A DNA stretch of 64,000 bases from Streptomyces rubrogriseus (GCF_027947575.1 NZ_CP116256.1:1736001-1800000), one strand, 5' to 3'; shown: positions 34,287 to 42,530, counted from the stretch's first letter. Numbers and translations are program-made. The notes: a model not told the origin generated them from the letters alone.

Positions 34287-35339
34287 ATGGCGCAGCAGGC
34301 GTACATGACGGAGACGGACGGCGGCGGCTCGGATCCCGAGCGCCGGGAGCCCCGGATTCGGCGCCTGTTCGACCGGGCGGTCAGCGGCTGGCGCGGCGAC
34401 CGGCGGATCTGGCGCCGGGGCCTGGTCACGGCCGCGGTCGCGCTGCTCCTGTCGGCGGTCATGGCGGCCCACTCGCACATCCCGAACGCCATCGGCAACC
34501 TCGGCAGCCTCACCGAGACCTTTCTGCCGTGGTTCGGCCTGCTGATCCCGGTCCTGCTGGTGATCGCCCTGGTCCGCAAGTCGGCGACGGCGCTGATCGC
34601 GCTGGTGGTGCCGGTGAGCGTGTGGCTCAACCTCTTCGGCGGCCTGCTCTTCGACAAGACCGGCTCCGGCGGCGACCTCACCGTGGCCACGCACAACGTC
34701 AACGCCGACAACGCCGACCCGGCGGGCACCGCCCGCGCCGTCGCCGCCGCCGGCGCGGACGTGATGGCCCTGGAGGAACTGAAGGCGTCCGCCGTACCGA
34801 CGTACGAGAAGGCGCTGGCGGCCAAGTACCCGCACCACGCGGTGGTCGGCACCGTCGGGCTGTGGAGCAAGTACCCGATCAGCGGCGTGAAGCCGGTCGA
34901 CATCGAGCTGGGCTGGAAGCGCGCGATGCGCGCCACCGTCGCCACGCCCTCCGGACCGATCGCCGTCTACGTCGCCCACCTGCCCTCCGTACGGGTGAAG
35001 CTGGAGGCCGGTTTCACCGCGCGGCAGCGGGACAAGAGCGCCGACGCCCTCGGCGAGGCCATCGCCGACGAGAAGCTGCCCCGCAAGATCCTGCTGGGCG
35101 ACCTCAACGGCACCATGAACGACCGCTCGCTCACCGCGATCACCTCCCAGCTGCGCTCCCCGCAGGGCGCCGTGGGCGACGGCTTCGGCTTCAGCTGGCC
35201 GGCGTCCTTCCCGATGGCCCGCATCGACCAGATCCTGGTCACCGGCGTGGAACCGACGACCAGCTGGACCCTCCCGGCGACCGGCAGCGACCACCTGCCG
35301 ATCGCCGCGCGTGTGAAGGTCGACACAACGGCTTCCTAG
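34287..35339 (+). CDS. Membrane-anchored endonuclease/exonuclease/phosphatase-family protein
   Basis: A 350-aa protein with about three N-terminal hydrophobic helices (LVTAAVALLLSAVMA, FLPWFGLLIPVLLVIALV, ALIALVVPVSVWLNLFGGLL) and an extracytoplasmic EEP domain. Catalytic blocks are ATHNVNADNADP, VMALEELKAS (metal Glu), KILLGDLNGTMND (Asp/Asn) and TGSDHLPIAARV (catalytic His). EEP enzymes cut phosphodiesters in DNA, phosphoinositides or sphingomyelin; the substrate here is unknown. The ATG lies behind GTGAGGCAACGGT. Confidence 0.85.
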   Translation: MAQQAYMTETDGGGSDPERREPRIRRLFDRAVSGWRGDRRIWRRGLVTAAVALLLSAVMAAHSHIPNAIGNLGSLTETFLPWFGLLIPVLLVIALVRKSATALIALVVPVSVWLNLFGGLLFDKTGSGGDLTVATHNVNADNADPAGTARAVAAAGADVMALEELKASAVPTYEKALAAKYPHHAVVGTVGLWSKYPISGVKPVDIELGWKRAMRATVATPSGPIAVYVAHLPSVRVKLEAGFTARQRDKSADALGEAIADEKLPRKILLGDLNGTMNDRSLTAITSQLRSPQGAVGDGFGFSWPASFPMARIDQILVTGVEPTTSWTLPATGSDHLPIAARVKVDTTAS

Positions 35340-35373
35340 AATTCGTCTGCGGAATACCCGCCCTGAGAGTCTT

Positions 35374-35390
35374 TGTTCCGTACGGGAACA
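35374..35390. promoter_or_regulatory. 17-bp palindrome upstream of the Cmx/AraJ-like MFS gene
   Basis: TGTTCCGTACGGGAACA has 6-bp arms TGTTCC/GGAACA around GTACG and lies 70 bp upstream of the MFS start, where a repressor would act. The cognate regulator is unknown. Confidence 0.45.
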
Positions 35391-35460
35391 TACAGTCGTC
35401 CCCGCCGGGCCCTCCCGGCTTCCCGTACGCAACCCCGCTCTCGAAAGGCGAGACCCCCTC

Positions 35461-36696
35461 ATGCCCCTGGCCCTGCTCGCCCTTGCCGTGGGCGCCTTCG
35501 GCATCGGTACCACCGAGTTCGTGATGATGGGCCTGCTGCCCGACGTCGCGGACGACCTGGGCATCTCCATCCCCACGGCCGGCCACCTCGTCTCCGCCTA
35601 CGCGCTCGGCGTCGTCATCGGCGCCCCGCTGCTCGCGGCGGCCACGACCCGGATGTCCCGCCGCGCCGTCCTGATCGCCCTGATGGCGCTGTTCGTGGTG
35701 GGCAACGCCCTGTCGGCCGTCGCCCCCGGCGAGATCTCCCTGCTCGCCGCCCGCTTCGTCAGCGGCCTGCCGCACGGCGCCTTCTTCGGCGTCGGCGCGG
35801 TCGTCGCCACCGGCATGGTCGCGCCGGAACGCAGGGCCCGCTCCGTCTCCCTGATGTTCCTCGGCCTCACCGTCGCCAACATCGTCGGCGTCCCGGCCGC
35901 CACCGCCATGGGCCAGCAACTCGGCTGGCGGGCCACCTTCCTCGGCGTGAGCGCGATCGGCGTGGCGGCGATAGCGGCGCTGGCCTTCCTGATCCCGCGC
36001 GACAGCGCCCCCGCCCCCGCCACCGGCCTGCGCGGCGAACTGGCCGCCCTGCGTTCCCTGCCCGTGTGGCTGGCGCTCGGCACGACGGTCGCGGGCTTCG
36101 GCGCGCTCTTCGCGGCCTACAGCTACATCACGCCGATGCTGACCGACGCCGCCGGGTTCGCCGAGACCAGCGTGACGCTGCTGCTGGCCCTCTTCGGCGT
36201 CGGCGCCACCGCGGGCAACCTGCTGGGCGGCCGCCTGGCCGACCACTCCCTGCGCGGCACCCTCTTCGGCGGCCTCGCCTCCCTCGTCGTGGTCCTCGCC
36301 CTGTTCCCCCTCCTGATGCGTACGCCGGTCACGGCGGCCGCGTCGGTGGCCCTGCTCGGCATGGCCGCCTTCGTCACCGGCTCGCCCCTCCAGCTGATGG
36401 TCATGGAGAAGGCCGCCGCGGCCCCCTCCCTGGCCTCCTCCGCCAACCAGGCCGCCTTCAACCTCGCCAACGCGGGCGGCGCCTGGATCGGCGGCCTGGC
36501 CCTGGCCGCCGGATTCGGGGCCACCTCCCCGGCGACGGCGGGCGCGGCCCTGGCGGTCCTCGGCCTCGCGGTCGCGGCCACGGCACGGGCGGTGGACCGC
36601 CGCCGCGCGGCCCTCGCCCCGGCTCCCGGCCGCGTGGTCGCGGGCCACGTGCCGGACTCCGACCGGGCCGCATCCCACGCCGGAGTGACGGACTGA
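35461..36696 (+). CDS. DHA1-family MFS efflux transporter (Cmx/AraJ-like)
   Basis: A 411-aa, 12-helix MFS antiporter. The opening PLALLALAVGAFGIGTTEFVMMGLLP is diagnostic of the AraJ/PbuE/Cmx branch, which includes chloramphenicol exporters of actinomycetes. It also has SAYALGVVIGAPLLAA and a loop ATTRMSRRAVLI. The ATG follows GAAAGGCGAGACC. A symmetric 17-bp element lies upstream. Export of chloramphenicol or a related drug is possible by family but not shown. Confidence 0.87.
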   Translation: MPLALLALAVGAFGIGTTEFVMMGLLPDVADDLGISIPTAGHLVSAYALGVVIGAPLLAAATTRMSRRAVLIALMALFVVGNALSAVAPGEISLLAARFVSGLPHGAFFGVGAVVATGMVAPERRARSVSLMFLGLTVANIVGVPAATAMGQQLGWRATFLGVSAIGVAAIAALAFLIPRDSAPAPATGLRGELAALRSLPVWLALGTTVAGFGALFAAYSYITPMLTDAAGFAETSVTLLLALFGVGATAGNLLGGRLADHSLRGTLFGGLASLVVVLALFPLLMRTPVTAAASVALLGMAAFVTGSPLQLMVMEKAAAAPSLASSANQAAFNLANAGGAWIGGLALAAGFGATSPATAGAALAVLGLAVAATARAVDRRRAALAPAPGRVVAGHVPDSDRAASHAGVTD

Positions 36697-36728
36697 CCGT
36701 TTCGCGTCACGCGCCGTAGCCCTCCCTC

Positions 36729-36750
36729 TATCGTGTCGCACGTCGCGATA
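36729..36750. promoter_or_regulatory. Imperfect inverted repeat before the XRE regulator
   Basis: TATCGTGTCG and CGTCGCGATA (8 of 10 complementary) flank CA, 24 bp upstream of the XRE gene. It may be the binding site for autoregulation; this is inferred only from position and symmetry. Confidence 0.35.
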
Positions 36751-36774
36751 CGACGCGTACGAGGGAGGGTGCGG

Positions 36775-37629
36775 ATGCCTGTGAACGGCGAGGCGGGCGA
36801 GCCGGGTTGGGAGGTCGACCCGGACGACGAGTGGGGTGTGGCCGTCCTCACCACGGTGGGGAGGCAGCTGAAGCTGCGCCGCGAGGCGGTGGGCATGCGG
36901 GCGGGCGACTTCGGGGTGGCGGTCGGCTATGGCGAGGATCTCGTCTACAAGGTGGAGGGCGGGAAGCGGATCCCCCGGCGGGAGTACCTGGAGAAGGCGG
37001 ACCAGGTCCTCGACGCGGGCGGTCTCGTCGCTGCGGCCTGGGAGGACGTGAAGAGGGTCCGCTATCCCAAGCAGGTGCGGGAACTCGCCAAGCTGGAGGC
37101 GACAGCGGTGGAGGTCTCGTTGTACGCCAACCACAACATCCACGGGCTGTTGCAGACCGAGGAACACATGCGCTCGCTCTTCGACACATGGCTGCCCGCG
37201 TACACCGAGGAAGAGACCGAGAGCATGGTTGCGGCACGACTGGCACGCCGGTCGGTGTTCGAGCGGTCCCCGGCGCCGACCCTCAGTTTTGTCCAGGAGG
37301 AGGCGACGCTTCGCCGGCCGGTAGGGGGCAGAATGGTGTGGCGTGGGCAGCTCGAACGACTGCTTGAGCTGGGCGAGTTGCGAAGCGTCTCGATTCAGGT
37401 GATGCCGACCGACTGCGAGGAGCACTTCGGCACGGGCGGCATGATCGAGGTCCTGAAGTTTCCGGACGGTACGGCGGTGGGGCGCTCCGAAGGAGCGTTC
37501 AACGGGCGGCCGGTGTCCGACCCGAAGCAGCTCCGGATCCTTGAGCTGCGCTATGGCATGATCCGGGCCCAGGCTCTCACGCCCCGAGAGTCGCGGGCCG
37601 TCATCGAGCAGATGCTTGGAGAGTCATGA
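36775..37629 (+). CDS. XRE-family regulator with DUF5753 domain
   Basis: A 284-aa protein. The N-terminal Cro/C1-type HTH lies at about residues 20-75 (VGRQLKLRREAVGMRAGDFG, then YKVEGGKRIPRREYLEKAD). The C-terminal DUF5753 domain from about 95 contains FVQEEATLRRPVGG and SIQVMPTDCEEHFGTGG. Many such WhiJ-like proteins in Streptomyces are coupled to a DUF397 partner, and known cases influence development and antibiotic timing. The ATG at 36775 has GAGGGAGGG in front. Its TGA overlaps the DUF397 start (ATGA). Confidence 0.9.
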   Translation: MPVNGEAGEPGWEVDPDDEWGVAVLTTVGRQLKLRREAVGMRAGDFGVAVGYGEDLVYKVEGGKRIPRREYLEKADQVLDAGGLVAAAWEDVKRVRYPKQVRELAKLEATAVEVSLYANHNIHGLLQTEEHMRSLFDTWLPAYTEEETESMVAARLARRSVFERSPAPTLSFVQEEATLRRPVGGRMVWRGQLERLLELGELRSVSIQVMPTDCEEHFGTGGMIEVLKFPDGTAVGRSEGAFNGRPVSDPKQLRILELRYGMIRAQALTPRESRAVIEQMLGES

Positions 37630-37847
37630 ACCGCGTCACCTCAGCCTCGGAAGCCCCCGGTCCCGTCTGGTTCAAGAGCAGCTACAGCAGCAGCGGAGAC
37701 GGCAACGACTGCGTCGAGGTCGCGATAACCCCCGCCACCATCCACATCCGCGACTCCAAGCGCCCCGACGGCCCCCGCCTCGCCGTCGAATCGGCGACGT
37801 GGACGACGTTCGTGGCCTGGCCGGGCGCGGTCAGTCCTCGGGTTTGA
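37626..37847 (+). CDS. DUF397-domain partner protein
   Basis: A 73-aa DUF397 protein with the family pattern VWFKSSYSSSGDGNDCVEVA, then IHIRDSKRPDGPRLAV, then WTTFVAW. It overlaps the XRE gene by 4 bp, so the two are translated together. In known pairs DUF397 proteins modulate or bind the WhiJ-like regulator. Its 3' end overlaps the converging membrane-protein gene by 17 bp. Confidence 0.9.
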   Translation: MNRVTSASEAPGPVWFKSSYSSSGDGNDCVEVAITPATIHIRDSKRPDGPRLAVESATWTTFVAWPGAVSPRV

Positions 37848-38508
37848 TCTTCGAGGCCACGAAGAGCAGTCCGGCCGTTGCCGCGATGAGGACTCCGGCC
37901 AGTTCTTCGTAACCGGTGAAATAGACGACGGGGACGGCGAGCCCGCAGGCTGCCCCGAGCAGCTCGAAGGAGCCCCCGATCAGCCGCCGGGGGCGATTCG
38001 CGGGCGGAGGGTGATGGGGGTTGGGCGGGCTTCGCCAGTAGTGGAGAGGGCCCGCCCTGGGCTTCCAGCCGTTCGCCCGGAGTTCCAAGTACTCCGGGTG
38101 GTGGCGGGCGTAGCCCAAGCGGCGGGGCGCCAGGCGCTGCCACGGCAGGCGGCCCAGGCGGATCGCGATCCATACGAGCCCCGGCAGACAGGCGACGGCC
38201 GCCCAGATGGCCGCGACCACCCGCTCCCCGGTCGTAGGCGACAGGATGCCCAGCAGCCGGTCCAGCTGGCCGCTGGCGGCGTAGGCGATCAACGCGGCCA
38301 GGGAGAGCACCGCCGCGGTCCGGTCCAGCTGGTGCCCGGTGTGGCAGCGGGCGCAGCGGGGCACGGACACGGTTTCCATCCGCCAGGTGGAGCGCAGGAC
38401 GATGATGAACGGGGTCATGGTGGTGTCCGCGTCCCTGTGCAACCCCAGGACGTGGTCGTGCCACGACGGTGGAGTCTCCTCCCCGCAGAACCAGCACTCC
38501 CGCACCAC
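37831..38508 (-). CDS. Membrane protein with N-terminal zinc-ribbon-like cysteines
   Basis: A 225-aa protein. The N-terminus has two CxxC pairs (CWFC at 5-8 and CARC at about 52-55) that could bind zinc. Several hydrophobic segments follow: TAAVLSLAALIAYAASG, VVAAIWAAVACLPGLVWIAI, LLGAACGLAVPVVYF and LAGVLIAATAGLLFVA. No named family. The GTG start is preceded by GGGAGGG. Unknown function. Confidence 0.65.
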   Translation of the reverse strand: MVRECWFCGEETPPSWHDHVLGLHRDADTTMTPFIIVLRSTWRMETVSVPRCARCHTGHQLDRTAAVLSLAALIAYAASGQLDRLLGILSPTTGERVVAAIWAAVACLPGLVWIAIRLGRLPWQRLAPRRLGYARHHPEYLELRANGWKPRAGPLHYWRSPPNPHHPPPANRPRRLIGGSFELLGAACGLAVPVVYFTGYEELAGVLIAATAGLLFVASKIKPED

Positions 38509-38551
38509 GCGTTCCCTCCCCCCGGCCGCCGCGCCGAACCGACGCTGCCAA

Positions 38552-39379
38552 CTAGCCGTCGGCGCCGTTTTGTTCGTTGCGTCGCGCCGTCCTCGCGGCC
38601 TGGCCTTCGTGGATGTCGTTCACCCACTCCCAGCCGGGCTCGACCGAAGACCCGAGCCTCGGGTCGTCCGGAGCGCGGCCGTCCCTCAGTGCGTGCAGGT
38701 ACTCCCGGTCCTGGCCGATCCGCACCCGGACCTGATCGGCGAGGGCGACGGATCCGTGCCCCGGCACGAGCACTTCGACGTCGTCCGCCACCTTCTCCAG
38801 GAGCCGTAGCCCGGCGAGATAGTCCTCGACCGGATGCTCCGTGTCGTCGAGCATCGGAACGAAACGATCGGACAGCATGTCGCCGGCGACGAGCACCCCG
38901 CGATCCTCGACCAACAGCGCCGCATGGCCCGGAGCATGAGCCGGATGTTCGATCACCCGTACCTCAGGCCCGTCCCACGGAATCAGCTCTGCTCCAGCGG
39001 GCAACCCCACGATGAGTCCGAACAGTTCCAACGGTGTCTCGTCGGCGATCTCCGGCGGCAGCCCTGCTGCGACGCGAGCCTTCCACCCCTCTTCCGAGCG
39101 GAGCTCTCGCAGGTACGCCGAACAGCGGGCCGTGCCGTAACGCGGCACCTGCCCGAGCTCCGGGTGCCACAACGCGTGATCCCAATCCGGATGCGTCGCA
39201 AAACCTGCCACGACGGGCTGACCCAACTGGCGAAGGTCCTCCGCCAGGCAGCCCATCTCGCCGGTCGTCAACCCGGGATCGACGACCAGCACACCGGCCT
39301 CGCCCTGCACGACAACGGTGTTGTTCCGCAGCAACTCGCTCTGGTGTACCAGCACACCGTCCGCGACCGGCGTCAGCAT
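38552..39379 (-). CDS. Metallo-beta-lactamase-fold hydrolase
   Basis: A 275-aa MBL-fold protein. The first metal motif reads THPDWDHALWH (H63, D65, D67, H68), a variant of HxHxDH with Asp in the second position. Further ligands are H152 (HAPGHAALL), D167 (VAGDML) and H208 (VPGHGS). It is therefore probably active but with altered metal binding. It resembles the glyoxalase II/lactonase-like branch; substrate unknown. The ATG follows GAGGAGACCTC. It lies downstream of the double-glycine peptide gene on the same strand, but a strong hairpin separates them. Confidence 0.82.
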   Translation of the reverse strand: MLTPVADGVLVHQSELLRNNTVVVQGEAGVLVVDPGLTTGEMGCLAEDLRQLGQPVVAGFATHPDWDHALWHPELGQVPRYGTARCSAYLRELRSEEGWKARVAAGLPPEIADETPLELFGLIVGLPAGAELIPWDGPEVRVIEHPAHAPGHAALLVEDRGVLVAGDMLSDRFVPMLDDTEHPVEDYLAGLRLLEKVADDVEVLVPGHGSVALADQVRVRIGQDREYLHALRDGRAPDDPRLGSSVEPGWEWVNDIHEGQAARTARRNEQNGADG

Positions 39380-39479
39380 GAGGTCTCCTCACATCAGCCT
39401 GCAAACCCTTGCCGAGACGGTAGTTCCGGACACTCGGGCAACGCAGCCCTTTGGACAACCCGGTTGCCCGGCGCGCGAA

Positions 39480-39515
39480 ACCCGGGCCCCGGACACGGTG
39501 GTCCGGGGCCCGGGT
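39480..39515 (-). terminator. Strong hairpin downstream of the double-glycine peptide gene
   Basis: ACCCGGGCCCCGGAC and GTCCGGGGCCCGGGT form a perfect 15-bp stem around a 6-base loop, starting 22 bp past the peptide stop codon. It should end or stabilise the short peptide transcript and isolates it from the MBL gene. Confidence 0.75.
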
Positions 39516-39537
39516 GTGGTGCGGGGCTGCCGTCGGG

Positions 39538-39762
39538 TCAGACGCTCGTCGTGTGGGCGTGGGCCGCCGCACCGCCGAAGGGCGCCGAGACGCCGAGACC
39601 GCCGGTGAGGGCGAACGGGCCGGACTCCGCGTGGAGGCCGGCGGCGAACGCGCCGTCGCCCGCGACGAGGGCCGCGCCCGCGGTGAGGCCGATGCCGCCG
39701 GACACCTGGTCCAGGTCCGCGTCGGAGATCTCGGCCGTTTCGACCTGGGGGACAGTGCTCAT
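39538..39762 (-). CDS. Putative ribosomal peptide precursor with double-glycine leader (74 aa)
   Basis: A 74-aa peptide. Residues 1-23 form an acidic leader (ETAEISDADLDQVSGG) ending in Gly22-Gly23, with the DxDxVSGG form recognised by bacteriocin-type peptidase-exporters. The presumed 51-residue product is Gly/Ala-rich with Thr/Ser and a His-rich end (GGAAAHAHTTSV), and has no cysteine, so it is not a lanthionine peptide as such. The ATG has an AAAGGAAAG site. A 15-bp-stem hairpin follows, so it is transcribed as a single-gene unit. No modification enzyme or C39 transporter is within several kilobases. It could be a bacteriocin-like peptide, a signal, or a small envelope protein. Confidence 0.65.
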   Translation of the reverse strand: MSTVPQVETAEISDADLDQVSGGIGLTAGAALVAGDGAFAAGLHAESGPFALTGGLGVSAPFGGAAAHAHTTSV

Positions 39763-40162
39763 GGCAGGTCTTTCCTTTCGTGGGGAAGGGGAGCGGTGCG
39801 GTACGCACGTCCGTCGACCGGAGTCGGGGCTCCGGCGAGGGCCGTCGGCGTGCCGCGCGCACCGATCAAAGCACGGGGCCGAACGGCCCACCATCGCCGA
39901 GCCGCTGCCCGCCACTGCCCGGCGCCGCCGACTTCACCGGTGTGTGAATGCGGTCGGAGAAAGCGTCCGGATCTTCACGCCATCCCCTGGGGCAAAGGGC
40001 TCTTCGGCGCCCCGGCGCGCGCGGTCCGCCCAGTGAGCGGTGACCGCGTCGCGACGGTGCGACCGAGCGATGAACACTGTGGAGATTCACGGCCTTTCCG
40101 GGACCGATCCGCGGCCGGGCCCCGGCCCACGGGGGTGTGACACTTCAGCACCCCCGTCGGCC
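39763..40162. other. 400-bp intergenic region upstream of the peptide gene
   Basis: No convincing gene. It holds the peptide promoter region. TTCAC and GTGAA at 39933-39948 form an inverted repeat around CGGTGT, about 170 bp upstream of the peptide start, and could be an operator. The remainder is non-repetitive. Confidence 0.4.
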
Positions 40163-40660
40163 TCAGTGGAGGATCCGCTCCACGAACGCGTCGAGGTTGC
40201 CCCGCAGGCGCTCGATCTGCTGCTCGACGGTGAGCGACTCCTCCATCCGCCCGCCCGGTGCCGCCTTCTTCTTCCCCCGTACGTACAGCGAGCAGTCCAG
40301 GTCGGCGCAGACGTAGAGGCCCACCGAGTTGCCTTCGCGGCCGGCCGGGCCTGCCTTGGGGGCGGTCATGAGGCAGACGCCGCCGCCGGGATGCGTGGTC
40401 AGGCACAGCGAGCACATGCTGCGACGCAGGAAGCCGCGGTTGCCGGAAGCGGAGCGCAGGGTCAGGCCGACGGGTCCGGCGGCGCGTTCGAGGACGAGAT
40501 AGCTGCGGTCGGGCGCGGACAGATCGGACCAGCCCAGGAAGTCCAGATCGTCCCAGTGGTCGAGGTCCGCCAGGTCCTTGGGCAGTGGGAGGCGTTTGGC
40601 CGCGCCCTTCGAGCAGTTGACGAACGAGGTACGGATGTCGTGCTCGGTCAGGGGTTTCAT
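40163..40660 (-). CDS. FBP/FusB-like treble-clef zinc-finger protein
   Basis: A 165-aa protein of the FBP family (elongation factor G-binding, FusB-like C-terminal zinc finger). Zinc ligands are probably C83 and C86 (MCSLC), plus C118 and C123 (VCADLDC), with H90 and C96 between. FusB/FusC proteins free EF-G from fusidic-acid-stalled ribosomes; actinobacterial FBP members are mostly uncharacterised. The ATG follows AAGGATCCTC. It starts 52 bp behind the DHA2 efflux gene on the same strand, so a joint operon is likely. Together they look like pump plus target protection, but the antibiotic is unknown. Confidence 0.75.
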   Translation of the reverse strand: MKPLTEHDIRTSFVNCSKGAAKRLPLPKDLADLDHWDDLDFLGWSDLSAPDRSYLVLERAAGPVGLTLRSASGNRGFLRRSMCSLCLTTHPGGGVCLMTAPKAGPAGREGNSVGLYVCADLDCSLYVRGKKKAAPGGRMEESLTVEQQIERLRGNLDAFVERILH

Positions 40661-40712
40661 GAGGATCCTTCGGGAAGTGCGGTGGACGGTGGCGGGGGGA
40701 CGACCCCGGCTG

Positions 40713-42254
40713 CTAGGCCGGTGCGTCGTGTCCGGCGTGCTTCGGCGTCCTGTGCCAGACAGTGAGGCCCGCTACCAGCGCGGCGAGCAGCAGAACGCCC
40801 GCCGAGCACCGGTAGGCGACGGAGAAGCCGTGCACCATGCCCTGGTCGAGGGTCGCGCCGTCGGCGTCCGGACCGCGCACGTGCGAGTGGAGGTAACGGC
40901 CGGTGGCGCCGGTGGCGATGGTGTTGAGCAGTACGGTGCCCAGCGAAGCGCCCATCTGCTGAACGGTGTTGAGGACGGCCGAGGCCACACCGGCGTCCTG
41001 AGCGGGTACGCCCGCGGTGGCCGTCGCGTAGACCGGCATGAAGGTCAGGCCCATGCCCAGACCGAGCAGCAGCAGGGCGGGCAGCACGTGCGTGACGTAC
41101 TGCGCGTGCACGGTCACGCTGCTGAGCAGCACCATGCCGGCGGCGGCCAGCACCATGCCGGACGACATCAGAGTGCGCGGCGCCGTGCGTGGCAGCAGGC
41201 GGGCCGCGATCTGGGTCGCGCCGATGACGATGCCGGCCGAGATCGGCACGAAGGCCAGACCCGTCCGCACCGGCGGGTAGCCGAGGACGACCTGGAGGTA
41301 GTACGTCAGGAACAGGAAGACGCCGAACATGCCGATGGTGGCCAGGCCCATCGTCGCGAGCGATCCCGCCCGGACGCGGTCCCTGACGATGCGCAGCGGC
41401 AGCAGCGGGCTCGCCGCGCGGCTCTGCCACCACACGAAGGCGGCGAGCAGGACCACTCCGGCCACGAGCGGCGTGAGCACGGACGGGCTGGACCAGCCGC
41501 GGGGTTCGGCCTCGCTGAAGCCGTACACGAGGGCGACGAGCCCGCCGCAGCCCAGCAGCGCGCCCGGCACGTCCAGGTGCCCGCTCCGGCGGCCGGAGCG
41601 GTCGCGCAGGAAGGCCGGTGCGCCGAGCAGGGCGGCCAGCGCGATGGGCACGTTGACGTACAGGGACCAGCGCCAGTTCAGGTACTCGGTCAGCAGACCG
41701 CCCACGATCAGCCCGACCGCGCTGCCGCCGCCGGCCAGCGCACCGTAGACCCCGAACGCCCTGGCCCGCTCCTTGGGATCGGTGAACGTCGTAGCCAGCA
41801 GCGACAGGGCCGAGGGCGCCAGGACCGCCGCGAACGCACCTTGCAGGGCCCGCGCCGCGAACAGCATCCCGGGACCGGCCGCCGCGCCGCCCAGCGCGGA
41901 GGCCGCGGCGAATCCGGCCAGGCCGATGACGAAGGTGCGCTTGCGGCCCACCAGATCGGCGATCCGGCCGCCGAGCAGCAGCAGCCCGCCGAAGGCCAGC
42001 GTGTAGGCGGTGATCACCCACTGCCGGTCGGCGTCCGACATGCCGAGGGCGCGCTGGGCGGAGGGCAGCGCGATGTTCACGACGGTGCCGTCGAGGATCA
42101 CCATCAGCTGAGCGAGGGCGATGACGGCCAGCGCCCACCAGCGCTTCGGATCCGGTGCCGGAGTCGCGGCGGGGACCTCGTGGTCCGGGGAAGGGCCGGT
42201 GGCCGTGGAGGGGGCGGACGGGAGGGATTCCCCTCCAGGACGTTTCTTGCTCAT
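40713..42254 (-). CDS. DHA2-family MFS multidrug efflux transporter (14 TM)
   Basis: A 513-aa transporter of the DHA2 (EmrB/QacA) drug:proton antiporter family with about 14 hydrophobic helices. Motifs: QLMVILDGTVVNIALPSAQRALG in TM1 (motif D1), GGRIADLVGRKRTFVIG (motif A), LQGAFAAVLAPSALSLL (motif C-like) and GVYGALAGGGSAVGLIVGG. The ATG at 42254 has only a weak ribosome binding site, and 200 bp of untranslated message plus a 24-codon leader ORF precede it. The FBP gene follows, and a TetR gene lies further upstream beyond a LysR remnant. Confidence 0.9.
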   Translation of the reverse strand: MSKKRPGGESLPSAPSTATGPSPDHEVPAATPAPDPKRWWALAVIALAQLMVILDGTVVNIALPSAQRALGMSDADRQWVITAYTLAFGGLLLLGGRIADLVGRKRTFVIGLAGFAAASALGGAAAGPGMLFAARALQGAFAAVLAPSALSLLATTFTDPKERARAFGVYGALAGGGSAVGLIVGGLLTEYLNWRWSLYVNVPIALAALLGAPAFLRDRSGRRSGHLDVPGALLGCGGLVALVYGFSEAEPRGWSSPSVLTPLVAGVVLLAAFVWWQSRAASPLLPLRIVRDRVRAGSLATMGLATIGMFGVFLFLTYYLQVVLGYPPVRTGLAFVPISAGIVIGATQIAARLLPRTAPRTLMSSGMVLAAAGMVLLSSVTVHAQYVTHVLPALLLLGLGMGLTFMPVYATATAGVPAQDAGVASAVLNTVQQMGASLGTVLLNTIATGATGRYLHSHVRGPDADGATLDQGMVHGFSVAYRCSAGVLLLAALVAGLTVWHRTPKHAGHDAPA

Positions 42255-42455
42255 GGCGATCACGCACGTTTCGTGTCGAAGTGCTGACGAGACAGCCGGC
42301 CGGGGCGGTCGCGGTGGCGACGACGGGCCGGGGGTACGGAGCACGGGGACACGCCCCCGCGGCCCGCGCGGCGGCTAACCGCACAGGTCAGGACGTCTCG
42401 TGACGCGACACCTCAGGAAGGTGCCGAAGACAGGAAACGAAAAAGGGGGGAAGAG

Positions 42456-42530
42456 CTACCGCGCGCCGCAGAGGAGGGAGGGCACACGGCCGGAGGCAAC
42501 TATGGCCGCAACGCATTCGGCACGGTCCAT
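42456..42530 (-). CDS. Candidate 24-codon leader peptide upstream of the DHA2 efflux gene
   Basis: A short reading frame, MDRAECVAAIVAS...LLCGAR, then TAG. It has an almost ideal ribosome binding site, AAGGAGG, 8 nt before ATG, far better than that of the efflux gene itself. It lies about 200 bp upstream of the efflux start on the same strand. A GC-rich region with possible pairing (CGGGG/CCCCG) and a T-rich patch lies between. This arrangement recalls antibiotic-sensing leader peptides that control erm, cat or efflux genes by ribosome stalling. Translation and regulation are inferred. Confidence 0.5.
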   Translation of the reverse strand: MDRAECVAAIVASGRVPSLLCGAR

